DNA of 64,000 nucleotides from Hephaestia caeni (GTDB lineage Bacteria; Pseudomonadota; Alphaproteobacteria; Sphingomonadales; Sphingomonadaceae): positions 1,116,001 to 1,180,000 of the forward strand of contig NZ_QXDC01000003.1 in NCBI RefSeq assembly GCF_003550065.1. The letters run 5' to 3'. The notes beneath the pieces are model-generated. The model was given only the letters and a program-made list of their open reading frames with translations. It was not told the origin of the DNA and ran no database searches. A program made the translations under genes and the position numbers. Below are positions 1 through 7,868 of this stretch, in pieces. How positions within the stretch are numbered: position 1 is the first letter of the stretch; each line of letters starts with the position of its first letter.

Positions 1-939
1 AAGATCATGCAGCGCGGGGGTTATTACTATCTGATCACCGCGGTCGGGGGCACGGCGGGGCCGCCGACCGGGCATATGGTGATCGCCGCGCGCTCGCGCT
101 CGCTCGACGGGCCGTGGGAGAATGATCCCGCCAACCCGCTGGTGCGCACCGTGAGCGCCGCCGAGAAATGGTGGTCGCGCGGCCACGCCACCGTGTTCGA
201 AGGGCCGGGGGGCAAGTGGTGGACGGTCTATCACGGCTATGAAAACGGCTATTGGACGCTTGGCCGCCAGACGCTGCTGGCGCCGGTGACGTGGAGCGAC
301 GACGGTTGGCCGCGCTTCGGCGGCGGCGATCTCTCGCACCCGATCGCCAAGCCGCTGGCGGGGCCGCAGACGCCGCACGGGATGCCGCTCAGCGACGATT
401 TCTCGCAAGACAGGTTCGGGCCGCTGTGGGCGTTCTACGATCCCGCGCCCGACGAGAAGCGGCGCGTGACCTTCGGCGATCGCGCGATGCGGCTGGCGGG
501 CAAGGGGGCGAGCCCCGCGGATTGCTCGCCGGTCTCGCTGATCGCGGGCGACCAGCGCTATCGCATCTCAGTCGAGGTGGCGCTCGACGGCGCGGTCGAG
601 GCCGGGTTGCTGCTGTTCTACAGCCGGCGGCTCTACGCCGGGCTGGGGATGGATCGCGACGGGCTGGTGATGTCCCGCTACGGCCGGCAGCGTCGGGCCG
701 GGCCGTCGGGGACGGCCACGGGGCCGATGCGCATCCGCATCACCAACGATCGCAACATCGTGACGATCGAGACGAGCCTGGACGGCGGCCGTAGCTGGCG
801 GCGGTTCGGGGTGCAGATGGAAGTCTCGGGGTATCACCACAATGTCGCGGGCGATTTCCTGTCGCTGCGCCCCGCGCTCTATGCGGCGGGCAAGGGGATC
901 GCGACCTTCCGCGATTTCCGCTACGAAGCGCTGTCATGA
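1..939 (+). CDS. Glycoside hydrolase family 43 protein, 5' truncated by window edge
   Basis: The window opens inside this gene, so only the last 312 codons are visible and the catalytic N-terminal blades are missing. The first ~115 residues are the end of a GH43 five-blade propeller, with the stretch SRGHATVFEGPGGKWW and the WTLGRQTLLAPVTW segment typical of beta-xylosidase/arabinofuranosidase members. From about residue 125 (LSDDFSQDRFGPLWAFYDP) to the end follows the concanavalin-like beta-sandwich domain found at the C terminus of GH43 xylosidases. The stop overlaps the start of the next gene by 4 bases (ATGA), so the glycosidase and esterase are probably co-translated for hemicellulose breakdown. 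The exact substrate cannot be read from this part. Confidence 0.85.
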   Translation, partial: KIMQRGGYYYLITAVGGTAGPPTGHMVIAARSRSLDGPWENDPANPLVRTVSAAEKWWSRGHATVFEGPGGKWWTVYHGYENGYWTLGRQTLLAPVTWSDDGWPRFGGGDLSHPIAKPLAGPQTPHGMPLSDDFSQDRFGPLWAFYDPAPDEKRRVTFGDRAMRLAGKGASPADCSPVSLIAGDQRYRISVEVALDGAVEAGLLLFYSRRLYAGLGMDRDGLVMSRYGRQRRAGPSGTATGPMRIRITNDRNIVTIETSLDGGRSWRRFGVQMEVSGYHHNVAGDFLSLRPALYAAGKGIATFRDFRYEALS

Positions 940-1916
940 CGCTCGATCGCCGCACGCTTGTTCTCGCCGGCCTCGCCGCGCCCGCCATCGGCGGTGTGGC
1001 GCGCGCCCAATCGTCGCCGCCGCTCGCCGATTTGCCGGGGCCGGACGAGGAGATCGATCTCTGGCCGGGCGCGGCGCCGGGTATGCCGGCGGTGCCGCCG
1101 CGCGAAGTGATCATCGATCGCAGCAAGGATCACGCTTTCCAGGATCGCGCCGTCGAGCATGTCGCGCGGCCGCGGCTGGGGATTTTTCGCGCCGCGCGGC
1201 CCAATGGCGCGGCGCTGCTGATCGCGCCGGGCGGCGGCTATCAGCGCGTGGTGGTCGACAAGGAAGGCAACGAACTGGGCCGCTGGCTGTCGGCGCGTGG
1301 GATCACCGCCTATGTGCTCACCTATCGGCTGCCCGGCGACGGCTGGAAGGCGGGGCCGGATGTCGCGCTCGCCGACGCGCAGCGGGCGATGCGGCTGATC
1401 CGGGGGCGGGCGCGCCGCGATGCCGTCGATCCCGAACGCGTCGGGGTGATGGGCTTTTCCGCCGGCGGCCATGTCTGCGCCGATCTCGCGACGCGGTTCG
1501 CGCGGGGCGTCTACGATCCCGTCGATGCGAGCGACCGCCTCTCGGCACGGCCCTTCGTCGCCGCGCCGATCTATCCGGTCCAGTCGATGCACGCGCCGCT
1601 CGCGCATCCGGGCTCGCGCGATTTGCTCATCGGCGCGAATGCCTCGCGCGCGCTCGAAAGCGCGCACACCCCGGCCGAGAACGTGCCCGCCGACGCGCCG
1701 CCCTTCTTTCTCTGCCATGCCGAGGACGATGCGACGGTGCCCGTCGGCAACACGATCGAGCTGCGCGCGGCGGTGCGCGCGCGCGGGATCGTGGCCGAGA
1801 CGCATCTGTTCACCGAAGGCGGCCACGGCTTCGGGCTGCGCAGTGTGGTCGGCAAGCCCGCCGGCGCATGGCCGGATCTGTTCCTCGCGTGGGGCCGGAT
1901 GCGCGGCTTCTGCTAG
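936..1916 (+). CDS. Secreted alpha/beta-hydrolase, probable carbohydrate (acetyl-xylan type) esterase
   Basis: This 326-residue protein has an N-terminal signal peptide (about residues 1-25, ending GVARAQ), so it should act in the periplasm or outside the cell. The body is an alpha/beta-hydrolase: an oxyanion motif APGGGYQRVV near residue 97, the nucleophile elbow GFSAGG with Ser175, an acid pair DD at 264-265 in HAEDDATVP, and the catalytic His297 in GGHGFGL. This layout matches the BD-FAE/acetyl-xylan esterase group. It overlaps the GH43 gene by 4 bases, which supports removal of acetyl or other ester groups from the glycan attacked by its partner. The substrate is inferred from context. 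A lipase-like role on another ester remains possible. Confidence 0.85.
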   Translation: MTLDRRTLVLAGLAAPAIGGVARAQSSPPLADLPGPDEEIDLWPGAAPGMPAVPPREVIIDRSKDHAFQDRAVEHVARPRLGIFRAARPNGAALLIAPGGGYQRVVVDKEGNELGRWLSARGITAYVLTYRLPGDGWKAGPDVALADAQRAMRLIRGRARRDAVDPERVGVMGFSAGGHVCADLATRFARGVYDPVDASDRLSARPFVAAPIYPVQSMHAPLAHPGSRDLLIGANASRALESAHTPAENVPADAPPFFLCHAEDDATVPVGNTIELRAAVRARGIVAETHLFTEGGHGFGLRSVVGKPAGAWPDLFLAWGRMRGFC

Positions 1917-2131
1917 CGGGAACGCCCTATTGGGTCCACGGTCGTGACGAAGCCGGGAACGATGGCGCGATGGGTGACGAGGTGGGCACGGGGCGCGCGG
2001 CACAGCAGCGCTATAGCCCGATCGAGCGATGCCGTTGCGGTGCTTTCACGCGCCGCCCATCGGGTGTCGCGATCCGCGTAATCATATAGATCCTGCCACC
2101 GAGCGATCGCCGACAATAATCGACGGCCAGC

Positions 2132-2602
2132 CTATCGATGAGCGGCCTTGCGTTGGTGCTTGAGCGCGTTGCGCATCGCGAAGCTGGATTGGATGCGGGT
2201 CACGCCAGGTAGCCGAGATAACACCTCACTATGAATCGCCTCATAGCGAGCGGCATTATCGACGTGAACACGCAACCAGTAATCGACCTCGCCGGTCATT
2301 AGGAAGCATTCTCGAATCTCAGGATATTTGCGCACTGCTCCCTCGAATCGGGCGAGATAATCCTCGGTCTGCCGCTCGAGCGTGACACCGACCACCACAT
2401 TGACGCCCCCGCCCTCCGTCTCGGCATCGGTAACGATGGTGTAACCCCGAATGACGTCATGATCCTCCAACAGCTTGATGCGGCGGTGGCAAGAGGAGGG
2501 TGACAGACCGACGGCGGCGGCGATCGCCGCGTTGGATTGACGGGCATCCTGCCGCAACAGGCGCAGGATCGCACGATCGATCTCGTCGAGCCGGGCGGTC
2601 AT
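2132..2602 (-). CDS. Lrp/AsnC-family transcriptional regulator of the alanine-catabolism cluster
   Basis: This 156-residue protein has the family layout: an N-terminal winged helix-turn-helix (residues ~4-60, with LDEIDRAILRLLRQDARQ and a recognition helix ending SSCHRRIKLLE) and a C-terminal ligand-binding RAM domain (from about residue 68). It is divergently transcribed from an alanine racemase/DadA/RidA operon, with an AT-rich 104-base spacer between the starts. In other proteobacteria Lrp-type regulators control the dad genes in response to alanine, so a local, alanine-responsive role is a reasonable inference. Activation or repression cannot be decided from sequence. Confidence 0.88.
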   Translation of the reverse strand: MTARLDEIDRAILRLLRQDARQSNAAIAAAVGLSPSSCHRRIKLLEDHDVIRGYTIVTDAETEGGGVNVVVGVTLERQTEDYLARFEGAVRKYPEIRECFLMTGEVDYWLRVHVDNAARYEAIHSEVLSRLPGVTRIQSSFAMRNALKHQRKAAHR

Positions 2603-2706
2603 TTTGACTGAATCATTCGAATATTGTCCCGTTTATAAGCAAAATATCGTTCATCGTTCGACATTTTGCGTCCTTATTCCGTCGTGTGTTGCATATCTAT
2701 GGCGGA
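2603..2706. promoter_or_regulatory. Divergent AT-rich control region between the Lrp-type regulator and the alanine racemase
   Basis: This spacer is much richer in A/T than its surroundings. It carries a loose dyad around 2619-2654, where AATATT on the left faces AAAATAT on the right. Short repeats of the type CATTCG/CGTTCG also occur. AT-rich imperfect dyads are what Lrp-family proteins usually bind, so it probably contains the regulator's sites and both promoters. No convincing -35/-10 pair could be fixed by eye. Confidence 0.4.
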
Positions 2707-3837
2707 ATGAAAACCACATCCGATTCGCGGGTTCGCGCTGCCGGTGCCGTGCTGAGGATCGATCTCAACGCGCTGGTTGAAAATTATCGCATTCTGCAGC
2801 GCCAGACCGGTGCGGCCGAGGTTGGCGCCGTCGTAAAGGCGGATGCCTATGGTCTCGGCGCGATCCCGGTCGCGGATGCGTTGGCGGGGGCAGGTTGCCG
2901 CCATTTCTTCGTCGCCCATCTGGGCGAGGCGATTGCGCTCAGAGACGGGCTCGACGGCGGGCAGCCCATCTACGTCCTGAATGGGTTGCAGCCGGGCGCC
3001 GAAGCCGTCGCCGCGGCCGCGGGGGTCGTTCCTGTCCTCAACTCCCTCGACCAGATGGCACGCTGGGCGGCGCAGGCTCGCGAGCATGGCGCGGTGTTGC
3101 CGGCGGTCCTGCAGGTAGACAGCGGCATGGGCCGGCTGGGCCTGTCGCCGGAGGAGACGGACCAGCTTGTGGCCGAGCCCGACCGACTGGAGGGCATCGC
3201 GTTGCAGCTCGTGATGAGCCACCTCGCTTGCGGCGACACGCCCGATGCCGAGGCGAACGCGCAACAATATGCGCGGTTTACGGATCTGGCCTCGCGTTTC
3301 CCCGGCGTGCGCCGCTCGCTCGACAATTCGGGCGGCGCCTTCCTCGGCCGAAACCATTTCGATCTGGTCCGCGCCGGCATCGCGCTCTATGGCGGCGCGC
3401 CACACGTGGGACGCCCCAATCCGATGCGCGCGGTCGTCTCGCTCGACGCGCACATCATCCAGGTGCGCGATCTGCCCGCGGGCGCCGGTGTCGGCTACGG
3501 CCTGACCTCGGTTGCGGAGGCGCCGCGCCGGATCGCCACGATCGGCGTCGGCTATGCCGATGGCTGGCCGCGATGCGTCAGCAATCGCGGATCGGCCTAT
3601 ATCGGCGGCCGGAGGGTGCCCGTAGCCGGCCGCGTGTCGATGGACAGCATGACGCTCGACGTGACCGGCATCGAAGAGAACCTGCTGCAGCCGGGAGCGC
3701 CGGTCGAATTGCTCGGCCCCCATCAGGGGATCGATCACGCCGCCGCCGACGCGGACACGATCGCCTATGAGATCCTGACTCAGCTCGGCGCGCGTTATGC
3801 GCGCGACTATCTGCCGGCGGGGAGCACGCCGGTATGA
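2707..3837 (+). CDS. dadX: Alanine racemase, catabolic (DadX-type)
   Basis: This is a PLP-dependent racemase that interconverts L- and D-alanine. The PLP lysine lies in [11 protein letters not shown] (Lys44 counted from the ATG at 2707), and the second catalytic base is expected in the GVGYGL motif of the C-terminal beta domain, followed by [12 protein letters not shown]. From this ATG the protein has 376 residues, near the usual family length. A GTG at 2686 in the same frame would add seven residues. Neither start has a well-spaced ribosome site, so the start is uncertain. The gene overlaps dadA by 4 bases, so it most likely supplies D-alanine for oxidation. A wall-synthesis role (alr) cannot be excluded because no other racemase is visible here. 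Confidence 0.88.
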   Translation: MKTTSDSRVRAAGAVLRIDLNALVENYRILQRQTGAAEVGAVVKADAYGLGAIPVADALAGAGCRHFFVAHLGEAIALRDGLDGGQPIYVLNGLQPGAEAVAAAAGVVPVLNSLDQMARWAAQAREHGAVLPAVLQVDSGMGRLGLSPEETDQLVAEPDRLEGIALQLVMSHLACGDTPDAEANAQQYARFTDLASRFPGVRRSLDNSGGAFLGRNHFDLVRAGIALYGGAPHVGRPNPMRAVVSLDAHIIQVRDLPAGAGVGYGLTSVAEAPRRIATIGVGYADGWPRCVSNRGSAYIGGRRVPVAGRVSMDSMTLDVTGIEENLLQPGAPVELLGPHQGIDHAAADADTIAYEILTQLGARYARDYLPAGSTPV

Positions 3838-5090
3838 AGATCGCGATCCTCGGCAGCGGTGTTATCGGCGTCACCTCCGCCTGGTATCTGGCGGAGGCCG
3901 GGCACGAGGTCGTCGTGATCGACCGGCAAAGCGGGCCGGCGCTCGAGACCAGTTTCGCCAATGCCGGTGAGATTTCGCCCGGCTATGCCTCGCCCTGGGC
4001 TGCCCCCGGGGTGCCGCTGAAAGCCTTGCGCTGGCTGCTCCAGGATCATGCCCCCCTGATTCTGCGACCGCGCGCCGATCTTGCGATGCTGCGCTGGCTG
4101 ATCGCGATGCTCCGGAATTGCACCGCCGACGCCTATCAGACAAACAAGGAGCGGATGGTTCGTCTCGCGGAATTCAGCCGCGATCGGCTGGATGATCTCC
4201 GGTCCGCGACCGGCATCACCTATGACGAGCGCTGCCGGGGTACGCTGCAGTTGTTTCGCAAGCCCGAGCAGATCGACGCGGCTGCCAAAGACATTGCGGT
4301 CCTCCGGGCGGACGGGGTGCCTTTCGAACTGCTCGACGCGGCGAACTGCATCACCGCGGAGCCCGGCTTGGCGTACACAGATGTCGCCATCGCCGGCGGC
4401 CTGCGCCTGCCGAACGATCAGACGGGCGATTGCTTCAAATTCACCAATGCCTTGGCCGCGCTGTGCCGGGGCAGGGGCGTGGTTTTTCGCAACGATCACA
4501 CTATCCAGCGACTGTTGGTCGAGGACGGCCGGGTTGCCGGGGTCCAGACCGACCACGGCCTCATCAAGGCGGACGCTTATCTGGTGGCGCTGGGCAGCTA
4601 TTCTCCGCAGTTGGTGGCGCCACTCGGGATTCGCCTGCCGATCTATCCCGTCAAGGGATATTCGATCACGGTGCCGATCGTCGGGGAGAGTCGCGCGCCC
4701 GTCTCCACGATCATGGACGAAAGCTACAAGATCGCGATCACCCGGCTCGGCGATCGAATTCGCGTGGGCGGCATGGTCGAGGTGTCGGGGTTCAGCCGGG
4801 ACTTGCCGCCGGCCCGCCGCGCGACTCTCGAAATGTCTTTGAGGTCGCTTTTCCCAGGCGCCGGCGATCTCGCTGCGGCAAGCTTCTGGAGCGGTTTGCG
4901 TCCGATGACGCCCGACAGTACCCCCGTTATCGGGCCGACCCGCGTCGCCAATCTTTTCATCAACAGCGGTCATGGAACGTTGGGATGGACGATGGCCTGC
5001 GGCTCCGGGCATGTCATCGCCGATATCATGTCAGGCCGATCGCCCGCCATTGCCGCGGCGGATCTCGCTATTTCTCGCTACCAATCCTGA
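3834..5090 (+). CDS. dadA: D-amino acid dehydrogenase small subunit
   Basis: This 418-residue FAD enzyme oxidises D-alanine and other D-amino acids to the 2-oxo acid and ammonia, passing electrons to the respiratory chain at the inner membrane. The N terminus has the dinucleotide-binding motif ([18 protein letters not shown], residues ~5-22) followed by the acidic end of the second strand, VVVIDRQ. The DadA-typical block [20 protein letters not shown] follows. The C terminus has [14 protein letters not shown] and [16 protein letters not shown], the second FAD-contact region of the DadA/GlyOX fold. It is translationally coupled to the racemase upstream, and a RidA gene follows 11 bases downstream. 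The ATG at 3834 is supported by the overlap. Confidence 0.95.
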   Translation: MKIAILGSGVIGVTSAWYLAEAGHEVVVIDRQSGPALETSFANAGEISPGYASPWAAPGVPLKALRWLLQDHAPLILRPRADLAMLRWLIAMLRNCTADAYQTNKERMVRLAEFSRDRLDDLRSATGITYDERCRGTLQLFRKPEQIDAAAKDIAVLRADGVPFELLDAANCITAEPGLAYTDVAIAGGLRLPNDQTGDCFKFTNALAALCRGRGVVFRNDHTIQRLLVEDGRVAGVQTDHGLIKADAYLVALGSYSPQLVAPLGIRLPIYPVKGYSITVPIVGESRAPVSTIMDESYKIAITRLGDRIRVGGMVEVSGFSRDLPPARRATLEMSLRSLFPGAGDLAAASFWSGLRPMTPDSTPVIGPTRVANLFINSGHGTLGWTMACGSGHVIADIMSGRSPAIAAADLAISRYQS

Positions 5091-5101
5091 AGGAGCGACA
5101 G

Positions 5102-5455
5102 ATGACCATCCAGCGTATCGAGCGCGGTTCACGCATGAGCCAGGCCGTTATTCATGGGGACACGATCTATTTGGCCGGGCAGATCGGCACACCCGGCAAA
5201 AGCGTTGCCGCGCAGACCCAAGAGGTTCTCGCCAAGATCGAAGGGTTGCTTGCCACTGCCGGCAGCAGCAAGGATCATATCTTAATGGCGACGATCTGGC
5301 TCTCGGATATGGCCGATTTCGCAGAGATGAATACGGTTTGGGATGCGTGGATTGCCGATGCCGCCGCCCCTGCCCGGGCAACCGGCGAGGTCAAACTCGC
5401 GACACCTGATTATAAGGTCGAGATCATTGTTGTCGCCGCCAGGATGGATAAGTAA
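5102..5455 (+). CDS. RidA family reactive-imine deaminase
   Basis: This 117-residue protein has the YjgF/YER057c/UK114 fold: an N-terminal SQAVIHGDTIYLAGQIG strand pair, a central helix and a C-terminal LATPDYKVEIIVVAAR strand. RidA proteins hydrolyse the 2-imino acids released by PLP or FAD amino acid enzymes. Here the imine would come from DadA, directly upstream. The start has a clear AGGAG site eight bases away. The arginine needed for deaminase activity in true RidA proteins is probably the one in APARATGEV, but this should be confirmed by alignment because several subfamilies lack activity. Confidence 0.88.
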   Translation: MTIQRIERGSRMSQAVIHGDTIYLAGQIGTPGKSVAAQTQEVLAKIEGLLATAGSSKDHILMATIWLSDMADFAEMNTVWDAWIADAAAPARATGEVKLATPDYKVEIIVVAARMDK

Positions 5456-5460
5456 TTCAT

Positions 5461-5668
5461 GCGAGATGCGTACCGGCCGTTCTCGGTAAGGACGTTGGCA
5501 TCTTTCCCGGCATGTTGATGTAGCCCGGCATCATCGCCGGAGCCCGCCCCCGCAACGCGCTTGCCGCCACGTCCCAGCCGAACCTCCCTCGGCGAGGCCG
5601 AAGACGATCGCGCCGACCTCCGTCGTGCCATAGCCGCCGGTAACGGTAGCGTTGGGAAGGCCGAGCGC
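5461..5668 (-). pseudogene. Frameshifted remnant of an AMP-forming acyl-CoA ligase
   Basis: On the minus strand three reading frames together give pieces of an adenylate-forming ligase. The first piece, reading from 5668, is LGLPNATVTGGYGTTEVGA, which matches the family YGxTE motif. The second is PGYINMPGK, which matches the PGYWNxPEx motif. The third is DANVLTENGRYASR, which resembles the segment before the TGD motif. They lie in the correct order but are broken by a stop and two frame changes, and both ends of the gene are gone. Nothing else of the ligase is present. The fragment lies between ridA and tRNA-Leu and looks like debris from an old rearrangement next to the tRNA. Confidence 0.55.
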
Positions 5669-5729
5669 GCGACGTCACCTGGCCCGCGACTGCGCGTGAG
5701 ACGTCGACGGACATCAATCGACTGGAAAA

Positions 5730-5816
5730 TGGTGCCCAGAAGAGGACTCGAACCTCCACGCCCTTGCGAGCGCCAGCACCTGAAGCTGGTGCGTCTACCA
5801 ATTCCGCCATCTGGGC
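5730..5816 (-). tRNA. tRNA-Leu (anticodon CAG)
   Basis: The minus strand reads a complete class II tRNA of 87 bases with an encoded CCA end. The acceptor stem GCCCAGA pairs with TCTGGGC. The D-loop region is TGGCGGAATTGGTAGACGC. The anticodon stem CCAGC/GCTGG encloses the loop TTCAGGT, giving anticodon CAG for CUG codons. A long variable arm follows, as expected for leucine. The T arm is GGAGGTTCGAGTCCTC. A protein reading frame that crosses it on the same strand is an artefact. Confidence 0.97.
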
Positions 5817-5909
5817 ACGGGGTAGGCGGCGCGCTCTAGGTGAGCGTGGCGCGCCTTGTCAACTGCCTGCTCGGTGGGGCAAGGGGATCGCGAACGACAC
5901 GAGGCGGAC

Positions 5910-6851
5910 ATGAACGACAGACTGGTTACGCTCATCGGTGGTGGCGGGTTCGTCGGCCGCTATGCGGCGCAGGCGCTGCTCAAGGCCGGCGCGCGCGTGC
6001 GGATCGCGCAGCGCGATCCCCGCCAGGCCTGGTTTCTGAAGCCGCTCGGCGGGCTTGGGCAGACGCAATTCGTCGCCGCCGACGTGCGCCGGCCCGATAG
6101 CATCGCGCGTGCCGTCACCGGCGCGGATGCGGTGATCAACCTGGTCGGGGTGCTGAATGGCGATTTCCAGGCGCTCCATGTCGAGGGCGCGCGGCACGTC
6201 GCCGAAGCCTGTGCCGCCGCCGGGGTCGAGGCGCTGGTGCAGCTCTCGGCGATCGGCGCCGATCGCGAGTCGCCCGCGGCCTATGGCCGGTCGAAAGCGG
6301 CCGGCGAGGCGGCGGTGCGCGCGGCTTTCCCCGCCGCCACGATCGCGCGGCCGTCGATCGTGTTCGGGCGCGAGGATCGCTTCGTCAACCGGTTCGCGGA
6401 GATGATCGCGGCGGCCTCCGCGATGCCGCTGGCGCGGATCGTGCCGGTGGTGCGCGCCGATACCAGATTCCAGCCGGTTTATGTCGGCGACGTGGCGCGC
6501 GCGCTGGTGACCGCGCTCGCGGCACCCGAGGCGTTCGGCGGCAAGACGATCGAACTGGGCGGGCCGGACGTATTGTCGATGCGAGCGCTGCTGCAATGGA
6601 TCGCGGGCGCGATCGGCCGCGATCCGACGTTCGTCGACCTGCCCGACCCGGTCGCGCGGATCGTCGCGGCGTTGCCGGGTACCCCGATCACGCGCGATCA
6701 ACTGCTGATGCTCGCGCGCGACAATGTGGTGACCGGCGCGAACGGCCTCGACGCTGTGGGGGTGGTGCCGACGCCGCTCGCCGCGGTCGCGCCTGCCTGG
6801 CTCGTCCAGTATCGCCGCAGCGGCCGCTTCGGCACGAAGGCCGTAGCCTGA
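5910..6851 (+). CDS. Complex I NDUFA9-like atypical short-chain reductase family protein
   Basis: This 313-residue protein has an N-terminal Rossmann nucleotide-binding motif (IGGGGFVGRYAAQALLKAG, residues ~8-26) and the NAD-dependent epimerase-like body of the NDUFA9/YfcH-like group: INLVGVLNGDFQALHVEGARHVAEAC, then an atypical YGRSKAAGE motif and an ARPSIVFGREDRFVNRF segment. Mitochondrial members are accessory subunits of NADH dehydrogenase. The bacterial ones are common in alphaproteobacteria and their role is not settled. The ATG at 5910 was chosen because GAGGCGG lies just upstream. A longer frame from 5856 has no such site. It is followed 49 bases later by the undecaprenyl-diphosphatase gene. 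Confidence 0.85.
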   Translation: MNDRLVTLIGGGGFVGRYAAQALLKAGARVRIAQRDPRQAWFLKPLGGLGQTQFVAADVRRPDSIARAVTGADAVINLVGVLNGDFQALHVEGARHVAEACAAAGVEALVQLSAIGADRESPAAYGRSKAAGEAAVRAAFPAATIARPSIVFGREDRFVNRFAEMIAAASAMPLARIVPVVRADTRFQPVYVGDVARALVTALAAPEAFGGKTIELGGPDVLSMRALLQWIAGAIGRDPTFVDLPDPVARIVAALPGTPITRDQLLMLARDNVVTGANGLDAVGVVPTPLAAVAPAWLVQYRRSGRFGTKAVA

Positions 6852-6900
6852 CATTCTCTCCCGCGCCTGCCGCACCGACGGCGGCGCCCTGTTCGAGGAA

Positions 6901-7707
6901 ATGCCTTTGAGCGATCTTCTCGTCGTCATCCTCCTCGGTATCGTCGAGGGGCTCACCGAATTCCTGCCGGTGTCGTCGACCGGCCATCTGATCCTCGCGG
7001 GCGAATTGCTCGGCTTCAAGGGCGCCGTCTCGACGACGTTCGATATCGTCATCCAACTGGGCGCAATCCTCGCGGTGATCGTGCTCTACTGGCGGCGCTT
7101 CTGGCATGTCGCCGCGGGGTTGCTGGGGTGGCAGCGGGGCGCGGTCGCGTTCACGCGCAACATCCTGCTCGGCTTCCTGCCCTCGGCGGTGATCGGCCTG
7201 TTCGTCTACAAGATGGTCAAGGCGATGCTCGAACAGCCGATCATCGTCGCGGTGATGCTGATCGTCGGCGGGGTCGCGATCCTGCTGATCGAACGCGCGG
7301 TCAAACGCACCCCGGTGGACAGCGTCGAGGCGATGCCGACCCGCACCGCGCTCGGTATCGGTATTGTCCAGTGCCTGTCGATGATCCCCGGCGTCAGCCG
7401 GTCGGGGGCGACGATCATGGGCGCGCTCGCGCTCGGGGTCGATCGCAAGACCGCGGCCGAATTCAGCTTCTTCCTCGCGGTGCCGACGATGCTCGCCGCC
7501 TCGGGCTACGATCTGCTCAAGAGCCACGAGGCGCTGACGAGCAACGACTGGCTGGCGATCGCGATCGGCTTCGTGGTCTCGTTCATCGTCGCGCTGCTGG
7601 TGATTCGCTGGTTCGTCGGCGTCGTCACGCGGCACGGTTTCGCGCCCTTCGCCTGGTATCGGATCGTCGCGGGCGGCGTGGCGCTGGTGTGGCTGCTGGC
7701 AAGATGA
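6901..7707 (+). CDS. uppP: Undecaprenyl-diphosphatase (bacitracin resistance protein)
   Basis: This 268-residue polytopic inner-membrane protein converts undecaprenyl diphosphate to the monophosphate, recycling the lipid carrier for peptidoglycan and other glycans. Both signature motifs are intact: EGLTEFLPVSSTGHL near residue 15 and PGVSRSGATIMGAL in the middle. About seven to eight hydrophobic segments can be counted. The ATG at 6901 directly abuts a GAGGAA site. A TTG six bases later (6907) would have better spacing and may be the true start, which would remove two residues. Confidence 0.95.
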   Translation: MPLSDLLVVILLGIVEGLTEFLPVSSTGHLILAGELLGFKGAVSTTFDIVIQLGAILAVIVLYWRRFWHVAAGLLGWQRGAVAFTRNILLGFLPSAVIGLFVYKMVKAMLEQPIIVAVMLIVGGVAILLIERAVKRTPVDSVEAMPTRTALGIGIVQCLSMIPGVSRSGATIMGALALGVDRKTAAEFSFFLAVPTMLAASGYDLLKSHEALTSNDWLAIAIGFVVSFIVALLVIRWFVGVVTRHGFAPFAWYRIVAGGVALVWLLAR

Positions 7708-7778
7708 TTCCGTATCGGACCTATAATGACGAAAGGCGTCGCGATAAACCAACGGGAATCCGAGGCATCGCATAAATA

Positions 7779-7797
7779 AGGACATATATACTGTCCT
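7779..7797. promoter_or_regulatory. Perfect 6-7-6 inverted repeat upstream of gltD
   Basis: AGGACA, seven bases (TATATAC), then TGTCCT form a symmetrical site about 70 bases before the gltD start, in the 161-base gap after uppP. Its symmetry and AT-rich centre suit a dimeric regulator's operator. The family that would bind is not recognised. The same gap also holds a TATAAT box (7722-7727) without a good -35 partner. Confidence 0.35.
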
Positions 7798-7868
7798 AAA
7801 GACCGTTTTGTTCGTGACTCGGCCGCGTTCGCGCACTAAAGCACCCGCATTCTCTTGGATGTGGGGCG

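Noticed and set aside
1913..2116. A 67-codon minus frame in the gap between the esterase and the Lrp-type gene
   Set aside because: It has only a TTG start, no ribosome site and no recognised family. It could be a remnant, but support is too weak for a call.
5457..5810. A minus-strand frame beginning MAELVDAPASGAGARKG
   Set aside because: It is read through tRNA-Leu; this peptide start is a familiar artefact of tRNA-Leu sequence.
7722..7727. TATAAT box after uppP as a gltD promoter
   Set aside because: No acceptable -35 sequence at 15-19 bases, so it was not called as a promoter.
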